Assembly (NCBI GenBank): GCA_028383925.1
Contig: JAOEWO010000009.1
Span: 1-64,000 of the forward strand
Reading direction: 5' to 3'
DNA: 64,000 bases
DNA from: Winogradskyella sp.
GTDB lineage: Bacteria > Bacteroidota > Bacteroidia > Flavobacteriales > Flavobacteriaceae
Shown here: piece after piece, positions 1 through 10,486 of the stretch
Layout: each line of letters starts with the position of its first letter
How positions within the stretch are numbered: position 1 is the first letter of the stretch
Made by a program: the position numbers and the translations under genes
Notes under the pieces: model-generated
The model's database searches: none
Seen by the model: the letters and a program-made list of their open reading frames with translations, nothing else
What the model was told of the DNA's origin: nothing

Positions 1-2
1 GT

Positions 3-2033
3 GGAAGTGCTGGCCGATTAACTTTTGATCAGAATGCAACCACTAATAACACACTTAGTAATTCGTTTTTTACGTTTTTAGCGAATGAATTCGAGCAAAT
101 AGATCAAGTTACCGTCAATTTTGATGGAAAATCAAATAACTCAACAAGTACTGTTGGAATTCAGATAGCACATTCTCTGGGTGGAGGAGCGGTTAACAAT
201 CAATTTAACGGAAATGAGACATTGACTGTAAGTTGGGCACCATATAGTATTATTAGATCTTTAAGTGCTGATTTTGATGAGATTCGTGTAGGTTTAAGAG
301 TGAAAACGAATGTAGCTAATGCATCATTAGGTGATACATTCGATTTTGATAATGTTTCTGTAATTGTAGATTACTTTAATTTAGCACCTCCTGCTCCAGC
401 AGGAATAGCATCTGCACAAGATGGCGCATGGGATGATACGGCAACTTGGGTTGAAGGTGTTGTTCCTACCTCATCAGATAATGTTATTATAGATCACATT
501 ATTACAGTAAATGGTGATGTTTCAGCCAATAATTTAACCATATCTGCAGGTCAACAAGTATTGGTAAATAAAGGAAATTCAATTACAGTTCTGGGTGATT
601 TAGTTACAGATTCTGGTGCTGAAAACAGCCTAATACTTAGAGGTGACTCAGATCAGTTTTCATCTTTAATTGTTAACGGAACTTCTACGGGAGAGGTGCG
701 ATTCAGAAGATATGTGAATGATAATGAAGCGACTGCAGGAAATGATTTAATAGCATCACCTGTTGTAATCACCTCGTTTAATGATTTTTATGGTGACAAT
801 GCCTCATTTTTTGTTGAAGACCCAGGAAGTAATGCTGTACTTTTCGGTCCGTTTGACAACTCAGCTAATCCTGGCGTTTATGTTAATTGGGATTTTAGTG
901 CCACAAATGAGCTTACACCTGGAGTTGGTTACAGAATGGGAACTAATGGAACATTAGATGTCACATCAGCTTTGAATTTTCACGGCCAAGTAACAACTAC
1001 CGATGTTAATGTTACTATTACTGAAGAAGTTGGTGGTTTTGGAGAATGGAATTTAATAGGAAATCCTTATCCGTCTTATATTACACTTGCTGATTTTTTA
1101 ACTGAAAATAATGCTGAATTTGCAGCATCAAGTTCTGGAGTTTATGGTTATGATGGTGATGCTTCAGATGGATGGCAAGTTTGGAATTTAGCATATTCTG
1201 CTGCGAACTCCGGTGCATTAATCTCTCCTGGTCAAGGATTTTTTGTAGCATCTAAAACAGGTGGTGGTTCAGTTGATTTCAAAACCGCTATGAGAGCTAT
1301 TGGAGCTACTGACGATTTTATTTTAGGAAGAAATAGTGAAACAAGTCATCTTGGGAATTTTGAAATATTACTTAGCAATAGTAACGATGAGTCATACAAA
1401 TCTAGTTTTTACTTTAATACAAATGCAACTACTGCTTTAGATCCTGGATATGATTCAAAAATGTATGGAGAAACAATTCCTAATTTTTCAATCTACTCTG
1501 AGTTGGTAGAAAATAATGTAGGTGAAGCTATGTTAGTGCAGTCTTTTGGTGCTTCAGAAATAAGTAATGTTGTTATTCCAATAGGAATCAATGCAGCCCA
1601 AGGAGAACAATTAACTATTAGCATTTTTAATGTTGATATGCCTGCTTCAGTTGAAGTTTATTTAGAAGATACACTAGAGAATACGTTTACACTATTAAAT
1701 GATTCGGATTTTACAATTACACCAACTACTAATCTTTCAGGAACTGGACGTTTTTATCTACGTATTTCTGAAGATGCATTATCTCTAGTTGATAACCCAC
1801 TAGATACAATTCAAATATATGCACTTAATGATCTTTTAGTAGTCAATGGAAATGTAAAAACAAATACAGTTTTAAACCTGTATGACCTTCAAGGAAGATT
1901 GGTAATTAGCAAAATTTTAGATGCATCTCAAGTTAATCAAAGTATTGATGTTTCAAATGCAACAACAGGAGTATATGTAGTTGTTCTTGAAGGTCAAGGT
2001 TATTTAGAAACAAAAAAAGTAATTATAAACTAA
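3..2033 (+). CDS. T9SS type A sorting domain-containing secreted protein, 5' truncated by window edge
   Basis: Frame is open from nt 3 (GSAGRLTFDQNATTNNTLS...), so the listed TTG start at 222 is internal. C-terminus LNLYDLQGRLV...SIDVSNATTGVYVVVLEGQGYLETKKVIIN is a typical Por secretion tail. Confidence 0.85.
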   Translation, partial: GSAGRLTFDQNATTNNTLSNSFFTFLANEFEQIDQVTVNFDGKSNNSTSTVGIQIAHSLGGGAVNNQFNGNETLTVSWAPYSIIRSLSADFDEIRVGLRVKTNVANASLGDTFDFDNVSVIVDYFNLAPPAPAGIASAQDGAWDDTATWVEGVVPTSSDNVIIDHIITVNGDVSANNLTISAGQQVLVNKGNSITVLGDLVTDSGAENSLILRGDSDQFSSLIVNGTSTGEVRFRRYVNDNEATAGNDLIASPVVITSFNDFYGDNASFFVEDPGSNAVLFGPFDNSANPGVYVNWDFSATNELTPGVGYRMGTNGTLDVTSALNFHGQVTTTDVNVTITEEVGGFGEWNLIGNPYPSYITLADFLTENNAEFAASSSGVYGYDGDASDGWQVWNLAYSAANSGALISPGQGFFVASKTGGGSVDFKTAMRAIGATDDFILGRNSETSHLGNFEILLSNSNDESYKSSFYFNTNATTALDPGYDSKMYGETIPNFSIYSELVENNVGEAMLVQSFGASEISNVVIPIGINAAQGEQLTISIFNVDMPASVEVYLEDTLENTFTLLNDSDFTITPTTNLSGTGRFYLRISEDALSLVDNPLDTIQIYALNDLLVVNGNVKTNTVLNLYDLQGRLVISKILDASQVNQSIDVSNATTGVYVVVLEGQGYLETKKVIIN

Positions 2034-2160
2034 AGTCAGAAGCTAAAATATACTTTGCGTAGACTTCTTTAGACTATTTTTATACTTGAATATACATAAT
2101 TGTTGACAACTTTAGGGTTGTCAACAATTAATTAAACCTAATCTAAATCGATAGTAATAT

Positions 2161-3879
2161 ATGAAAACTAGACTTTTGCTTTTATCAATTCTAACCTTGA
2201 CTTTCATTGTTTCGTGTGAAGAAGATGATAATGCTTTAAATGTAACAGGTATAGTTGGTTTTACACTAAGTGAATTAGTTGAAATAGAGAATGCCACAAG
2301 TGGCTTGACTGTTAATGTCGGAATCAATGATTATAATCATGCAGGAGGCACAATAAGTGTTTCAATTACAGGTGCAGATTATGGTTTAGCCTATGAAACT
2401 AATGAAGGAAGTGCAGATTTTATCTTAGATGTAGCGCCTCAGGCTTTAGTCTCAACGTTTTCTATAATTCCTGTTGATGATGACTTAATAGAAGATGATA
2501 AGGTATTAACTATTACCTTAACCAGTATAACTGGAGCTTTAGAAATTGGTGAAAATTCAACTTTGACTTTTACAATCATTGATAACGATGATCCTTTGGT
2601 GGCCATAGTCGGTTTTGAAAATGCCACAGCACAAATACAAGAAAATGACAGTAATAGTACATCTATAATAATCCCTTTTGATCAAGCAACAACAGATGGT
2701 GGAATTATAACAATTTCATCATCTGGAGATGCTATTTTTGGTACAGATTATACTGTTATTGGTCAGACTTTAGGTGATTTTACCATTAACGTTCCAGGAG
2801 GAGCCACTTCTGCTAGCTTTGATATTCAAGCTATTGATAATAGCGTTTTTGAGGCTGACAAAACAGTAACATTTTCTATCAGTGAAGTATCAGGAGGATT
2901 GTCTGCTGGTGTGACAACTGAAACAACAATAACAATAATTAATGATGACTTACCTCCGAATCCAGTTATTGATTTTAGTGCGGCTAACGCATTAACCCAT
3001 AATGAAGATGCAGGAACAATTACGCTTAATTTTGATTTATCGTCAATAACATCTTCTGATGCTACTATAGAACTGACTACATCTGGTAGTGCTGACGCAT
3101 CAGATTTTAATTTTAATGGCAGTACAATAAACCCGTATTCGTTTGTAATTCCTTCAGGATCTAGTACTTCAAGTATTGATGTTTCTATCGTTGATGATGG
3201 CGATTTAGAGACTGACAAAACCATTACATTAACCATTTCATCTGTTACAGGAGGATTAGATCCAGGGGTTAATTTACAAACACAAACCATTACAATAACT
3301 GATAATGATAATGTTGCTTTTGACTATGTAGAAACTTTTGAAACCGTTGCTGATTTAGATGAAGCAGGTTATGAAGCATTTATATTGCCATCTCAAGACT
3401 TACCTGATAATAAGTTATTTAAATTCAATTTTAATGCAACGAAATATGCCGATGTTGATGATGAAACACAAACTTCAGATACAGGATTGGTCGTGTTTTA
3501 TAGTAATACTCAAAACGGGAATGGACAATTAGATAATGTTGTCATTTCGCCACAAATGCAAACAAGTGGTAATGTTAATGTGTCTATTGATATTTCATAC
3601 ACACAGGCACCAGAATTTAATAACGCTGATGTTACATTTTATTATTCTGAAACTTATGATGGATCAGGAACTTGGAATGATTCAGATTGGTTAGTAATGG
3701 GAACAGAAACAGCTGCGAGTATGAATGCTGAAGGGTTTAATACAACCGAGTATAAAAGGAAATTAATGAACATTTCGCTAACATCAAGTTTTTACATGGC
3801 TGTTAGAGTGACACAAACCATAGATGATGTCTTTTTTAAAACCCAATGGCGTTTAGATAATTTTAAAGTAAATAACTAA
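2161..3879 (+). CDS. Calx-beta repeat-containing lipoprotein
   Basis: Lipobox LTFIVSC followed by acidic EEDD; repeated D(D/N)xxxExDKxxxxxIxxxxGGLxxGxxxxxTxTIxDND units. Confidence 0.8.
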   Translation: MKTRLLLLSILTLTFIVSCEEDDNALNVTGIVGFTLSELVEIENATSGLTVNVGINDYNHAGGTISVSITGADYGLAYETNEGSADFILDVAPQALVSTFSIIPVDDDLIEDDKVLTITLTSITGALEIGENSTLTFTIIDNDDPLVAIVGFENATAQIQENDSNSTSIIIPFDQATTDGGIITISSSGDAIFGTDYTVIGQTLGDFTINVPGGATSASFDIQAIDNSVFEADKTVTFSISEVSGGLSAGVTTETTITIINDDLPPNPVIDFSAANALTHNEDAGTITLNFDLSSITSSDATIELTTSGSADASDFNFNGSTINPYSFVIPSGSSTSSIDVSIVDDGDLETDKTITLTISSVTGGLDPGVNLQTQTITITDNDNVAFDYVETFETVADLDEAGYEAFILPSQDLPDNKLFKFNFNATKYADVDDETQTSDTGLVVFYSNTQNGNGQLDNVVISPQMQTSGNVNVSIDISYTQAPEFNNADVTFYYSETYDGSGTWNDSDWLVMGTETAASMNAEGFNTTEYKRKLMNISLTSSFYMAVRVTQTIDDVFFKTQWRLDNFKVNN

Positions 3880-3893
3880 AACAAACAAAAACA

Positions 3894-4238
3894 ATGAAAA
3901 AAATAATAGTTACATGCATTCTTTTTTTAGGGCTAGGATTAACAGGATTTGCACAGTCTGAAAAATTAAAAGAAAAAGCAACTGAAAAAGTTGAACAGTT
4001 AAATAAAGAAATAATGGCTGGAGATGAATCACAAGCACTTAGTGAATCTCAAAAAGAACAAATCCTTGCGGTTCAAATTGAACGCATAAAAGAGTTAAGA
4101 AAGGCTAATAAAGATGGTGCTGATAAAGAAGCTAAAAAAGCTATTAATAAAAAGCACAATCAAAAAATCTTTAAAGAGATTTTAACCAAAGAACAAATGA
4201 AGGCTAGAAAGGCTGGGAAGGAAAACCTAAAGAACTGA
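3894..4238 (+). CDS. small secreted hypothetical protein, charged helical
   Basis: Signal peptide MKKIIVTCILFLGLGLTGFAQ, then a Lys/Glu-rich helical region. Confidence 0.6.
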   Translation: MKKIIVTCILFLGLGLTGFAQSEKLKEKATEKVEQLNKEIMAGDESQALSESQKEQILAVQIERIKELRKANKDGADKEAKKAINKKHNQKIFKEILTKEQMKARKAGKENLKN

Positions 4239-4254
4239 TTTAATAGCAATTTCA

Positions 4255-6120
4255 ATGACGCGTATACTATTACCTATATTTATTTTTCTTTTAACAGGTT
4301 TTAAATCTTTTGCTCAGACATCACCCGAAGTAATGGTTGATAGAATGGGTAGAGGAATTAATGTAGGTAATGTGTTAAGCGCGCCTTTTGAAGGAAATTG
4401 GGCGCCAGTACTTGTTGAGTCTTACATTCAAGACATCGCTGTTGTAGGTTTTAAAAACGTACGAGTACCCATTAGGTTTGATAACCAAACAACATCATTA
4501 GATGCTGTTAACTATGAAAATAACCTAGGTAATTATATTGGTTCTCCTTCAGATTATCAAGTTAATTCAACATATTTAGATCGCATTGAAGAAGTGACCA
4601 ATTGGATCGTTGACAATGAGATGGTTGCCATTATAGATGTGCATGGAGACCATTGGTTTTGGGAAAGTTATGATAGTGAAAGTGCTGAATACAAAACAGG
4701 TAATGATAGACTGGCAGCCGAAGACCGTTTTAGGGCAATTTGGAGAGATATTTCTGAAAGATTTCAGAATAAATCAGAAAATATCTTGTTCGAAATAATG
4801 AACGAGGCATACTTTAGTATGTCTGCACCAGAAGTTAATTATATTAATTCCGAAATACTTTCTATTATTAGAGTAACTAATCCTACCCGAAACGTTATTG
4901 TTAATGGTGGTGGTGTTAATTCTTGGGAAGCACCATTGCAGATTCCATCAAGTTTTATTAATGGTGACGATTACTTGATTGCAACGTTTCACTATTACAG
5001 ACCTTTTAGTTTTACAAGTTCCTCTAGACCTGAATTTAACGATAATGATTGGGGAACAACCTCAGACAAGGCTACAGTAGATTCTGAGTTTGATGCCGTT
5101 TTATCATGGTCTCAGTTTAATGATATTCCAATATTTTTTGGTGAATTTGGAGCAGATAACACCTGTGGTTTTGATTATGAAGATGGAATATGCGGAACAG
5201 ATGGAGGTCCAGACAATGCTTCACGAGTAGAATACCATCGCTATCTAGCAGAAGCAGCTGTAAGTAGAGGATTCAGTTTTGCTGCTTGGGATGCTGGTCA
5301 TAAATCAAATAAAACCATTTATAATGTATCCGATAGGAGTTGGGTAGTTGATGTGAGAAACGCACTTTTAGGTGTAGATTGTTTGACTTCAGGAATTATC
5401 AAAAATGCTGACATAGAGTGTGGTTTTAATACCGATTGGGATTTGTTTGTACAATCACCTGCCATTGCAAATTATTTCAATGCTGATGCATTGAATAGCA
5501 GAAGTGATAGTAATACAATGCAAGTTGATGTAACGTCTACTGATGGGTCGTCATTTAACAGAGTTATTTTAAGAAATGATATTATTGAAGACTTATCAGC
5601 TATAAACAATACACTGAACTTTTCCTGTTTTGCTAAAGCTTCTACGAATGACCAACAATTCAGAATAAGACTCAGAGCTGTGGTAAATGGTGTCGTAGAA
5701 TTATCGGCTTCACCAAACTTAAACTTATCTGATTCAGAATTTGAACAATTTGATTTTCAATATCAAATCCCTGAAAATGCATCATCGTTGCAATTTCAAG
5801 TGCTGTGCGGAAATCAACCTGGAGTGTATTATTTTGATGATTTTAGTGTTGAAGAAGAAACACTTTCACTAGCTGATTTTCAAAATTATAGTAAGTCTGT
5901 TTTATATCCAAATCCAACAAACACTATACTTAATTTTAAAACTACTAAACAAATAAGTTTGGTAGAACTGTATAATTTAAATGGGCAACAATTCAAGATA
6001 GGCCATTCTAATAATCAAATAGATGTTTCAAATTATGCTAATGGATTATACTTTGTTAGACTTATTTATAATGAAGGAGACATTTCAAATCATAAAATAT
6101 TAATTAATCATAATAACTAA
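4255..6120 (+). CDS. GH5-family glycoside hydrolase (cellulase/endoglucanase-like) with C-terminal carbohydrate-binding-like region and T9SS sorting domain
   Basis: RGINVGNVL, FKNVRVPIRF, acid/base motif ILFEIMNEAY, nucleophile motif PIFFGEFGADN; C-terminal YPNPT...VELYNLNGQQF...GLYFVRL. Confidence 0.88.
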   Translation: MTRILLPIFIFLLTGFKSFAQTSPEVMVDRMGRGINVGNVLSAPFEGNWAPVLVESYIQDIAVVGFKNVRVPIRFDNQTTSLDAVNYENNLGNYIGSPSDYQVNSTYLDRIEEVTNWIVDNEMVAIIDVHGDHWFWESYDSESAEYKTGNDRLAAEDRFRAIWRDISERFQNKSENILFEIMNEAYFSMSAPEVNYINSEILSIIRVTNPTRNVIVNGGGVNSWEAPLQIPSSFINGDDYLIATFHYYRPFSFTSSSRPEFNDNDWGTTSDKATVDSEFDAVLSWSQFNDIPIFFGEFGADNTCGFDYEDGICGTDGGPDNASRVEYHRYLAEAAVSRGFSFAAWDAGHKSNKTIYNVSDRSWVVDVRNALLGVDCLTSGIIKNADIECGFNTDWDLFVQSPAIANYFNADALNSRSDSNTMQVDVTSTDGSSFNRVILRNDIIEDLSAINNTLNFSCFAKASTNDQQFRIRLRAVVNGVVELSASPNLNLSDSEFEQFDFQYQIPENASSLQFQVLCGNQPGVYYFDDFSVEEETLSLADFQNYSKSVLYPNPTNTILNFKTTKQISLVELYNLNGQQFKIGHSNNQIDVSNYANGLYFVRLIYNEGDISNHKILINHNN

Positions 6121-6133
6121 TAATTTAAAAATC

Positions 6134-7348
6134 ATGAAAAAAATTACATTTTTAATTATATTACTTATAATACCAATTATTACTATTGGACAAACATTTG
6201 ACTTTAATGGTACAGACGATGGTTTTACACCTGCAGGATCTTGTACATTAACTACTAATCCTACTTTTTTGGGAGTAGATTTAACCGGAGATGGTACCAA
6301 TCCGGCTTTTGGAACTGATACTGCTGGAGTAGATGCAGATTTAAACTCTTTTGCTGGTGTAACTATCAAGAATAGTGATCCTGCTGGACCAACATTTATG
6401 AGAATATCTTATCTAAAAGCAGCTGGAGGAAGACGATATGTGAATTTAGATATTACAGCTGGTGATACAGATTATAAAACCTATTGGTTCGATTTATCAA
6501 ATGCAGATTGGGCAGGTACAGAAGATGATGTAAAAGTACATTTTAAGGGTGCTGGGAATACTACATATACTATACCTATTGCAGGAGTGACTTTAGAAAT
6601 TGATAAAATTCAATTCGTTGATGAACTACCAAGAGAAGAAAAATTAGTTTACGAGTTTAATACTGGTGGTGATGATGAAGGTTTTAATACTATACTTGAT
6701 GCAACAACGACGGTTACAGGTGGTAGTTTAGTTGTCACACCTGATGGTGGTGCAATTGCTAAAGTAACTAATGGAGTTAACTCGGTTAATGCAGCGGCTA
6801 ACACCCATGTTCATATTATTTACAAAAACAATTCTGCAACAAACAATCAAATCAGATTTCAATTCAGATCAGATGGAGATAATTATGTAGGATTTTTTGG
6901 TGCTAATAGTTCAATAAATCAAAGTATGGGATCATTTGAAACACTTGACATTGATTTGGCATCAACTAGACCTGAATGGACGGGAACTGCTCAAGATTTT
7001 CAAGTTGCATTAAGAAATACTGCCAATGCTGGAAATGTTACAGATGCAAATGGAACTTTGGAAATTGATAGAATAGTCTTTGATAATAATGCGACTTTAA
7101 ATATTGAGCAATTTAACGCTAACGAAATTTCTATTTATCCTAATCCTGCAGTAAATTTTGTAACTGTTAAAGGACTAAATACCTTATCTAAAGTTCAATT
7201 ATTTGATGTTTTAGGAAAAGTAGTTTTTGAGGCAACGGAATTATTAAATGATCAATTTAGTGTTGAAGCATTTAATTCTGGAGTTTATCTGTTGAAACTT
7301 ACAGATGAAAATAATAGTACAATAACTAAAAGATTAATTATTAAATAA
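6134..7348 (+). CDS. T9SS-secreted protein with two beta-sandwich (CBM-like) domains
   Basis: Signal peptide; two similar domains each ending in LEID(K/R)I(Q/V)F; C-terminal sorting domain ISIYPNPAVNFVTVKG... Confidence 0.7.
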   Translation: MKKITFLIILLIIPIITIGQTFDFNGTDDGFTPAGSCTLTTNPTFLGVDLTGDGTNPAFGTDTAGVDADLNSFAGVTIKNSDPAGPTFMRISYLKAAGGRRYVNLDITAGDTDYKTYWFDLSNADWAGTEDDVKVHFKGAGNTTYTIPIAGVTLEIDKIQFVDELPREEKLVYEFNTGGDDEGFNTILDATTTVTGGSLVVTPDGGAIAKVTNGVNSVNAAANTHVHIIYKNNSATNNQIRFQFRSDGDNYVGFFGANSSINQSMGSFETLDIDLASTRPEWTGTAQDFQVALRNTANAGNVTDANGTLEIDRIVFDNNATLNIEQFNANEISIYPNPAVNFVTVKGLNTLSKVQLFDVLGKVVFEATELLNDQFSVEAFNSGVYLLKLTDENNSTITKRLIIK

Positions 7349-7405
7349 TAGTTAGAATAGAACAGTTTATTTAATATACTTAGGTCTATGACATAATTAA
7401 AATGA

Positions 7406-7436
7406 TAAAAGTCCAGTTATTGTAATTGGACTTTTA
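7406..7436 (+). terminator. intrinsic terminator
   Basis: AAAAGTCCAGTTA-ttg-TAATTGGACTTTT hairpin. Confidence 0.65.
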
Positions 7437-7465
7437 TTTTACAAATAGTTAAACAAATTTTATCG

Positions 7466-8842
7466 ATGAAAAAAAGTAGTTTTCTGTTATTAATTGCCGC
7501 TGTATCTGCATTAGGAGGTTTGCTGTTTGGTTATGACACAGGTGTTATAAATGGGGCACAGTTTTATCTTACTAAGTTCTTTAATTTAAGTGATGCTTTA
7601 AAGGGTTGGGTAGTAGGTAGCGCACTCATAGGTTGTTTTATAGGGGCTATTGTTGCTGGCCCTTTAAGTATTAAAATTGGCCGTAAATGGTCATTAATTA
7701 TTTCGGCTATATTTTTTACACTTTCTGCTTACGGCTCTGGCTTACCTCAAATTTTTCCTCAGTCTGTTAGTATGTTGGTGTTTTTTAGAATTTTAGGTGG
7801 TTTAGGGATTGGAATAGCCTCAATGAATGCTCCAATGTATATCGCAGAGATAGCACCTTCAAATATTAGAGGTCGTATGGTAACATATTACCAGTTGGCA
7901 ATTGTTATTGGATTTTTTGTTGTGTTTTTATCCACTTATTTTATTGGTAATAATCTTACCGAAGCTGAAAATATTCAAATAGGTTGGCGTCGCATGTTTT
8001 GGTCCGAATTAATTCCAAGTGGCTTATTTTTAATTTTATTATTCTTTATTCCTAAAAGTCCGCGGTGGCTTGCTTTAAAAGGCAATGACGCTGAAGCGCT
8101 AAAAGTTTTAAGGCGAATAAATGAAGAAAACATAGCTAATATTGAAATTAAACAAATTAAGCAATCATTAAAAACCTCTCGTTCTGCAGTAAATGTAAAT
8201 TATTTTTCTAAAGCTATATTGGCCATTGTCGCAATTGGTACTGTATTATCGGTTCTGCAGCAATTTACAGGAATTAACGCGGTGTTGTATTATGGTGCAG
8301 ATATTTTTGAGAAAGCCTTAGGTTTTGGTAAAGAAGATATTTTAGCGCAGCAAATTTTGTTAGCATTTGTTAATTTGATTTTTACGTTTGTAGCCATGTT
8401 TACAGTCGATAAATTTGGAAGAAAACCACTTTTATACATCGGGTCTATTGGTATGATAGTTGGATTTTTCCTATTAGGAATAACATTACAGCAAAACAGT
8501 GTTGGGGTTTTATCGCTTGTAGGTGTACTTTTGTTTATAGCCTCATTTGCATTATCTATGGGTCCTGTGGTTTGGGTATTGTTATCAGAAATGTTTCCAA
8601 ATAAAATAAGAAGCGTAGCAATGTCTGTAGCTGTGGCTGCTCAATGGGCGGCAAATTATATGGTTTCACAGTCATTTCCCATGGTTATGGGAAGTGAAAC
8701 TAATAATTCTGAACCTTGGAATGGGTCATTGCCATATTTTATATTTATTATGTTTATACTAGTTATAGTTTATTTAACCTATAAGTTTATTCCTGAAACC
8801 AAAGGAAAGTCGCTCGAAGAAATTGAAGGGTTCTGGAAGTAA
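7466..8842 (+). CDS. sugar porter (SP) family MFS transporter
   Basis: GGLLFGYDTGVINGAQ, GRKWSLI, PESPRW-like PKSPRWLALKG, FIPETKGKSLEEIE motifs. Confidence 0.9.
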   Translation: MKKSSFLLLIAAVSALGGLLFGYDTGVINGAQFYLTKFFNLSDALKGWVVGSALIGCFIGAIVAGPLSIKIGRKWSLIISAIFFTLSAYGSGLPQIFPQSVSMLVFFRILGGLGIGIASMNAPMYIAEIAPSNIRGRMVTYYQLAIVIGFFVVFLSTYFIGNNLTEAENIQIGWRRMFWSELIPSGLFLILLFFIPKSPRWLALKGNDAEALKVLRRINEENIANIEIKQIKQSLKTSRSAVNVNYFSKAILAIVAIGTVLSVLQQFTGINAVLYYGADIFEKALGFGKEDILAQQILLAFVNLIFTFVAMFTVDKFGRKPLLYIGSIGMIVGFFLLGITLQQNSVGVLSLVGVLLFIASFALSMGPVVWVLLSEMFPNKIRSVAMSVAVAAQWAANYMVSQSFPMVMGSETNNSEPWNGSLPYFIFIMFILVIVYLTYKFIPETKGKSLEEIEGFWK

Positions 8843-8861
8843 ATTTAAACACAAAAGCTAT

Positions 8862-8898
8862 AAAAAAAGCGAGTTATTTTATCCGACTCGCTTTTTTT
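8862..8898. terminator. bidirectional intrinsic terminator
   Basis: AAAAAAAGCGAGT ... ACTCGCTTTTTTT between convergent genes. Confidence 0.7.
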
Positions 8899-8928
8899 AT
8901 TGATAACCTAGAAATAAACTTGGTTTGT

Positions 8929-10465
8929 TTATCTAATTCGTTCAATTGTAAAATATGTTTTTCCATAGGAACTATCTAGCGTCACACCAGTTTGAGAATT
9001 GTTAACATAAATCTCTATTGTTTGTCCAGCTGTAACACTAGCAACACAGGAGATTTGTCCGGCTACCTGACTTGCATCTATAGTATTGTAGTAATGATTA
9101 ACAGAATATTCTTGGTATAATGCACCATTAATGTAAACAGCGATGCCATAATATTCAGTATTGGCCTGAGCATTTACAGTATGAAAGCTAGAATCTATTC
9201 TATAAACACCTGTTGTTTCAGCAACAAACCTATTGTTAGCTGTTTGAAACTCTGTAGAACTTGTCGGGTTTAAAGTCACAGAATTAAACGCCACTTTTTG
9301 CCAACCACCAGTTCCTAAAGCTTGATTAGTTGTCATGTTGGTCCTAATGATTGGAAATGTATTAACATTTGGTGCTTGGTCTTCAAAAGACAACTGACCT
9401 GCACTATCTGTAACTAAAATTTGATCTACAGTGCCATCAACTAAAGCAAATGCGTAGCCATTGTTAGCACCTGGATTTGAAATCTGTAACTCCCCATTTA
9501 TCCTAACCAAATCATTATCAAAACGGCCATATATGAGAGCTCCATTTTGTCCTGCGTTTGAGTTTTCAATATATAAGCGATCACTATTGATTTCATTAAA
9601 CCCAGATTGATAACCAATAAATACATTACCACTTTTACTTTCTGAAGTTCCAGAATTATCTTCTGGATTATAATCGCCAGCAACAGCATCATATCTTATA
9701 TACACATTATTAGAAGCATCTGGACCACCTATATATATGTTTCTATCATTATTGTTATCGGCAACATTATTAATACCGGTTGTATTAGTAGTTAATGTAA
9801 ATGCACCTAAAGCAATGTTAGATGAACTTGAAGTATTCGTTGATAGTGCTTGTCCACCAACAGCTGTATTATTATCCCTACGTATTTGCATCAAGGGTAA
9901 AAGATCCAATACCAATATTTTGCCTCCCAGAAGTATTTAGTCTTAGTGATTGATAACCAATAGCAACATTATTATTATTATTATCTTCTGGGTTATTCAC
10001 ATCTGCTCCAATTACATCTCTCAAAGCTTCATAATCGATTCCAATATTTTTATTATGTGAACTGTCATCGTTTTCACCTGCTGAAATTCTTAAAAAGATT
10101 GATGAACCATCATTAGTACCATCAACATCAGGTTTCCCATCTAATAAATCGTTTATTTTTTCTATGCTAGTTATCGGCATCCATCGACCAGCAGTATTCT
10201 CCCAATAATGAAACTTTTCAGAATAATTTATACTTACAAAATTAACAGCAGTAGTTAGATAAACCAACATATCATCTTGATTCGCTCCAGGATTTGTTCC
10301 GGGAAATGTATCTACTTTATGAATTAAAATACCATCAGTATTTGTAGGTGTAACTTGATTGGAAGATTGAATTTGTAAAGCGGCATTAGGTGCAGTTGTA
10401 CCAATGCCAACCTGTCCAAAAATGAACAAAGGAAGTAAAAAAATAAGAAACACAATTTTTTTCAT
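8929..10465 (-). pseudogene. fibre-like protein with YadA-head-type repeats and probable C1q-like C-terminal domain, split by a frameshift
   Basis: ORFs 9878..10465 (signal peptide, repeats NTSGRQNIGIGSFTLDANT) and 8929..9915 (RDNNTAVGGQALSTNTSSSSNIALGAFTLTTNT...) continue one repeat array in different frames; total span of 1537 nt is not a multiple of 3. Confidence 0.7.
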
Positions 10466-10486
10466 AAATGAACTTAATAGACAAAA

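Noticed and set aside
2826-3290. 154-aa minus-strand ORF
   Set aside because: Antisense shadow of the Calx-beta repeats; low-complexity Val/Ser-rich with no start context.
9878-9915. Programmed ribosomal frameshift in the fibre gene
   Set aside because: No X-XXY-YYZ slippery heptamer or strong downstream structure seen; an indel is more likely.
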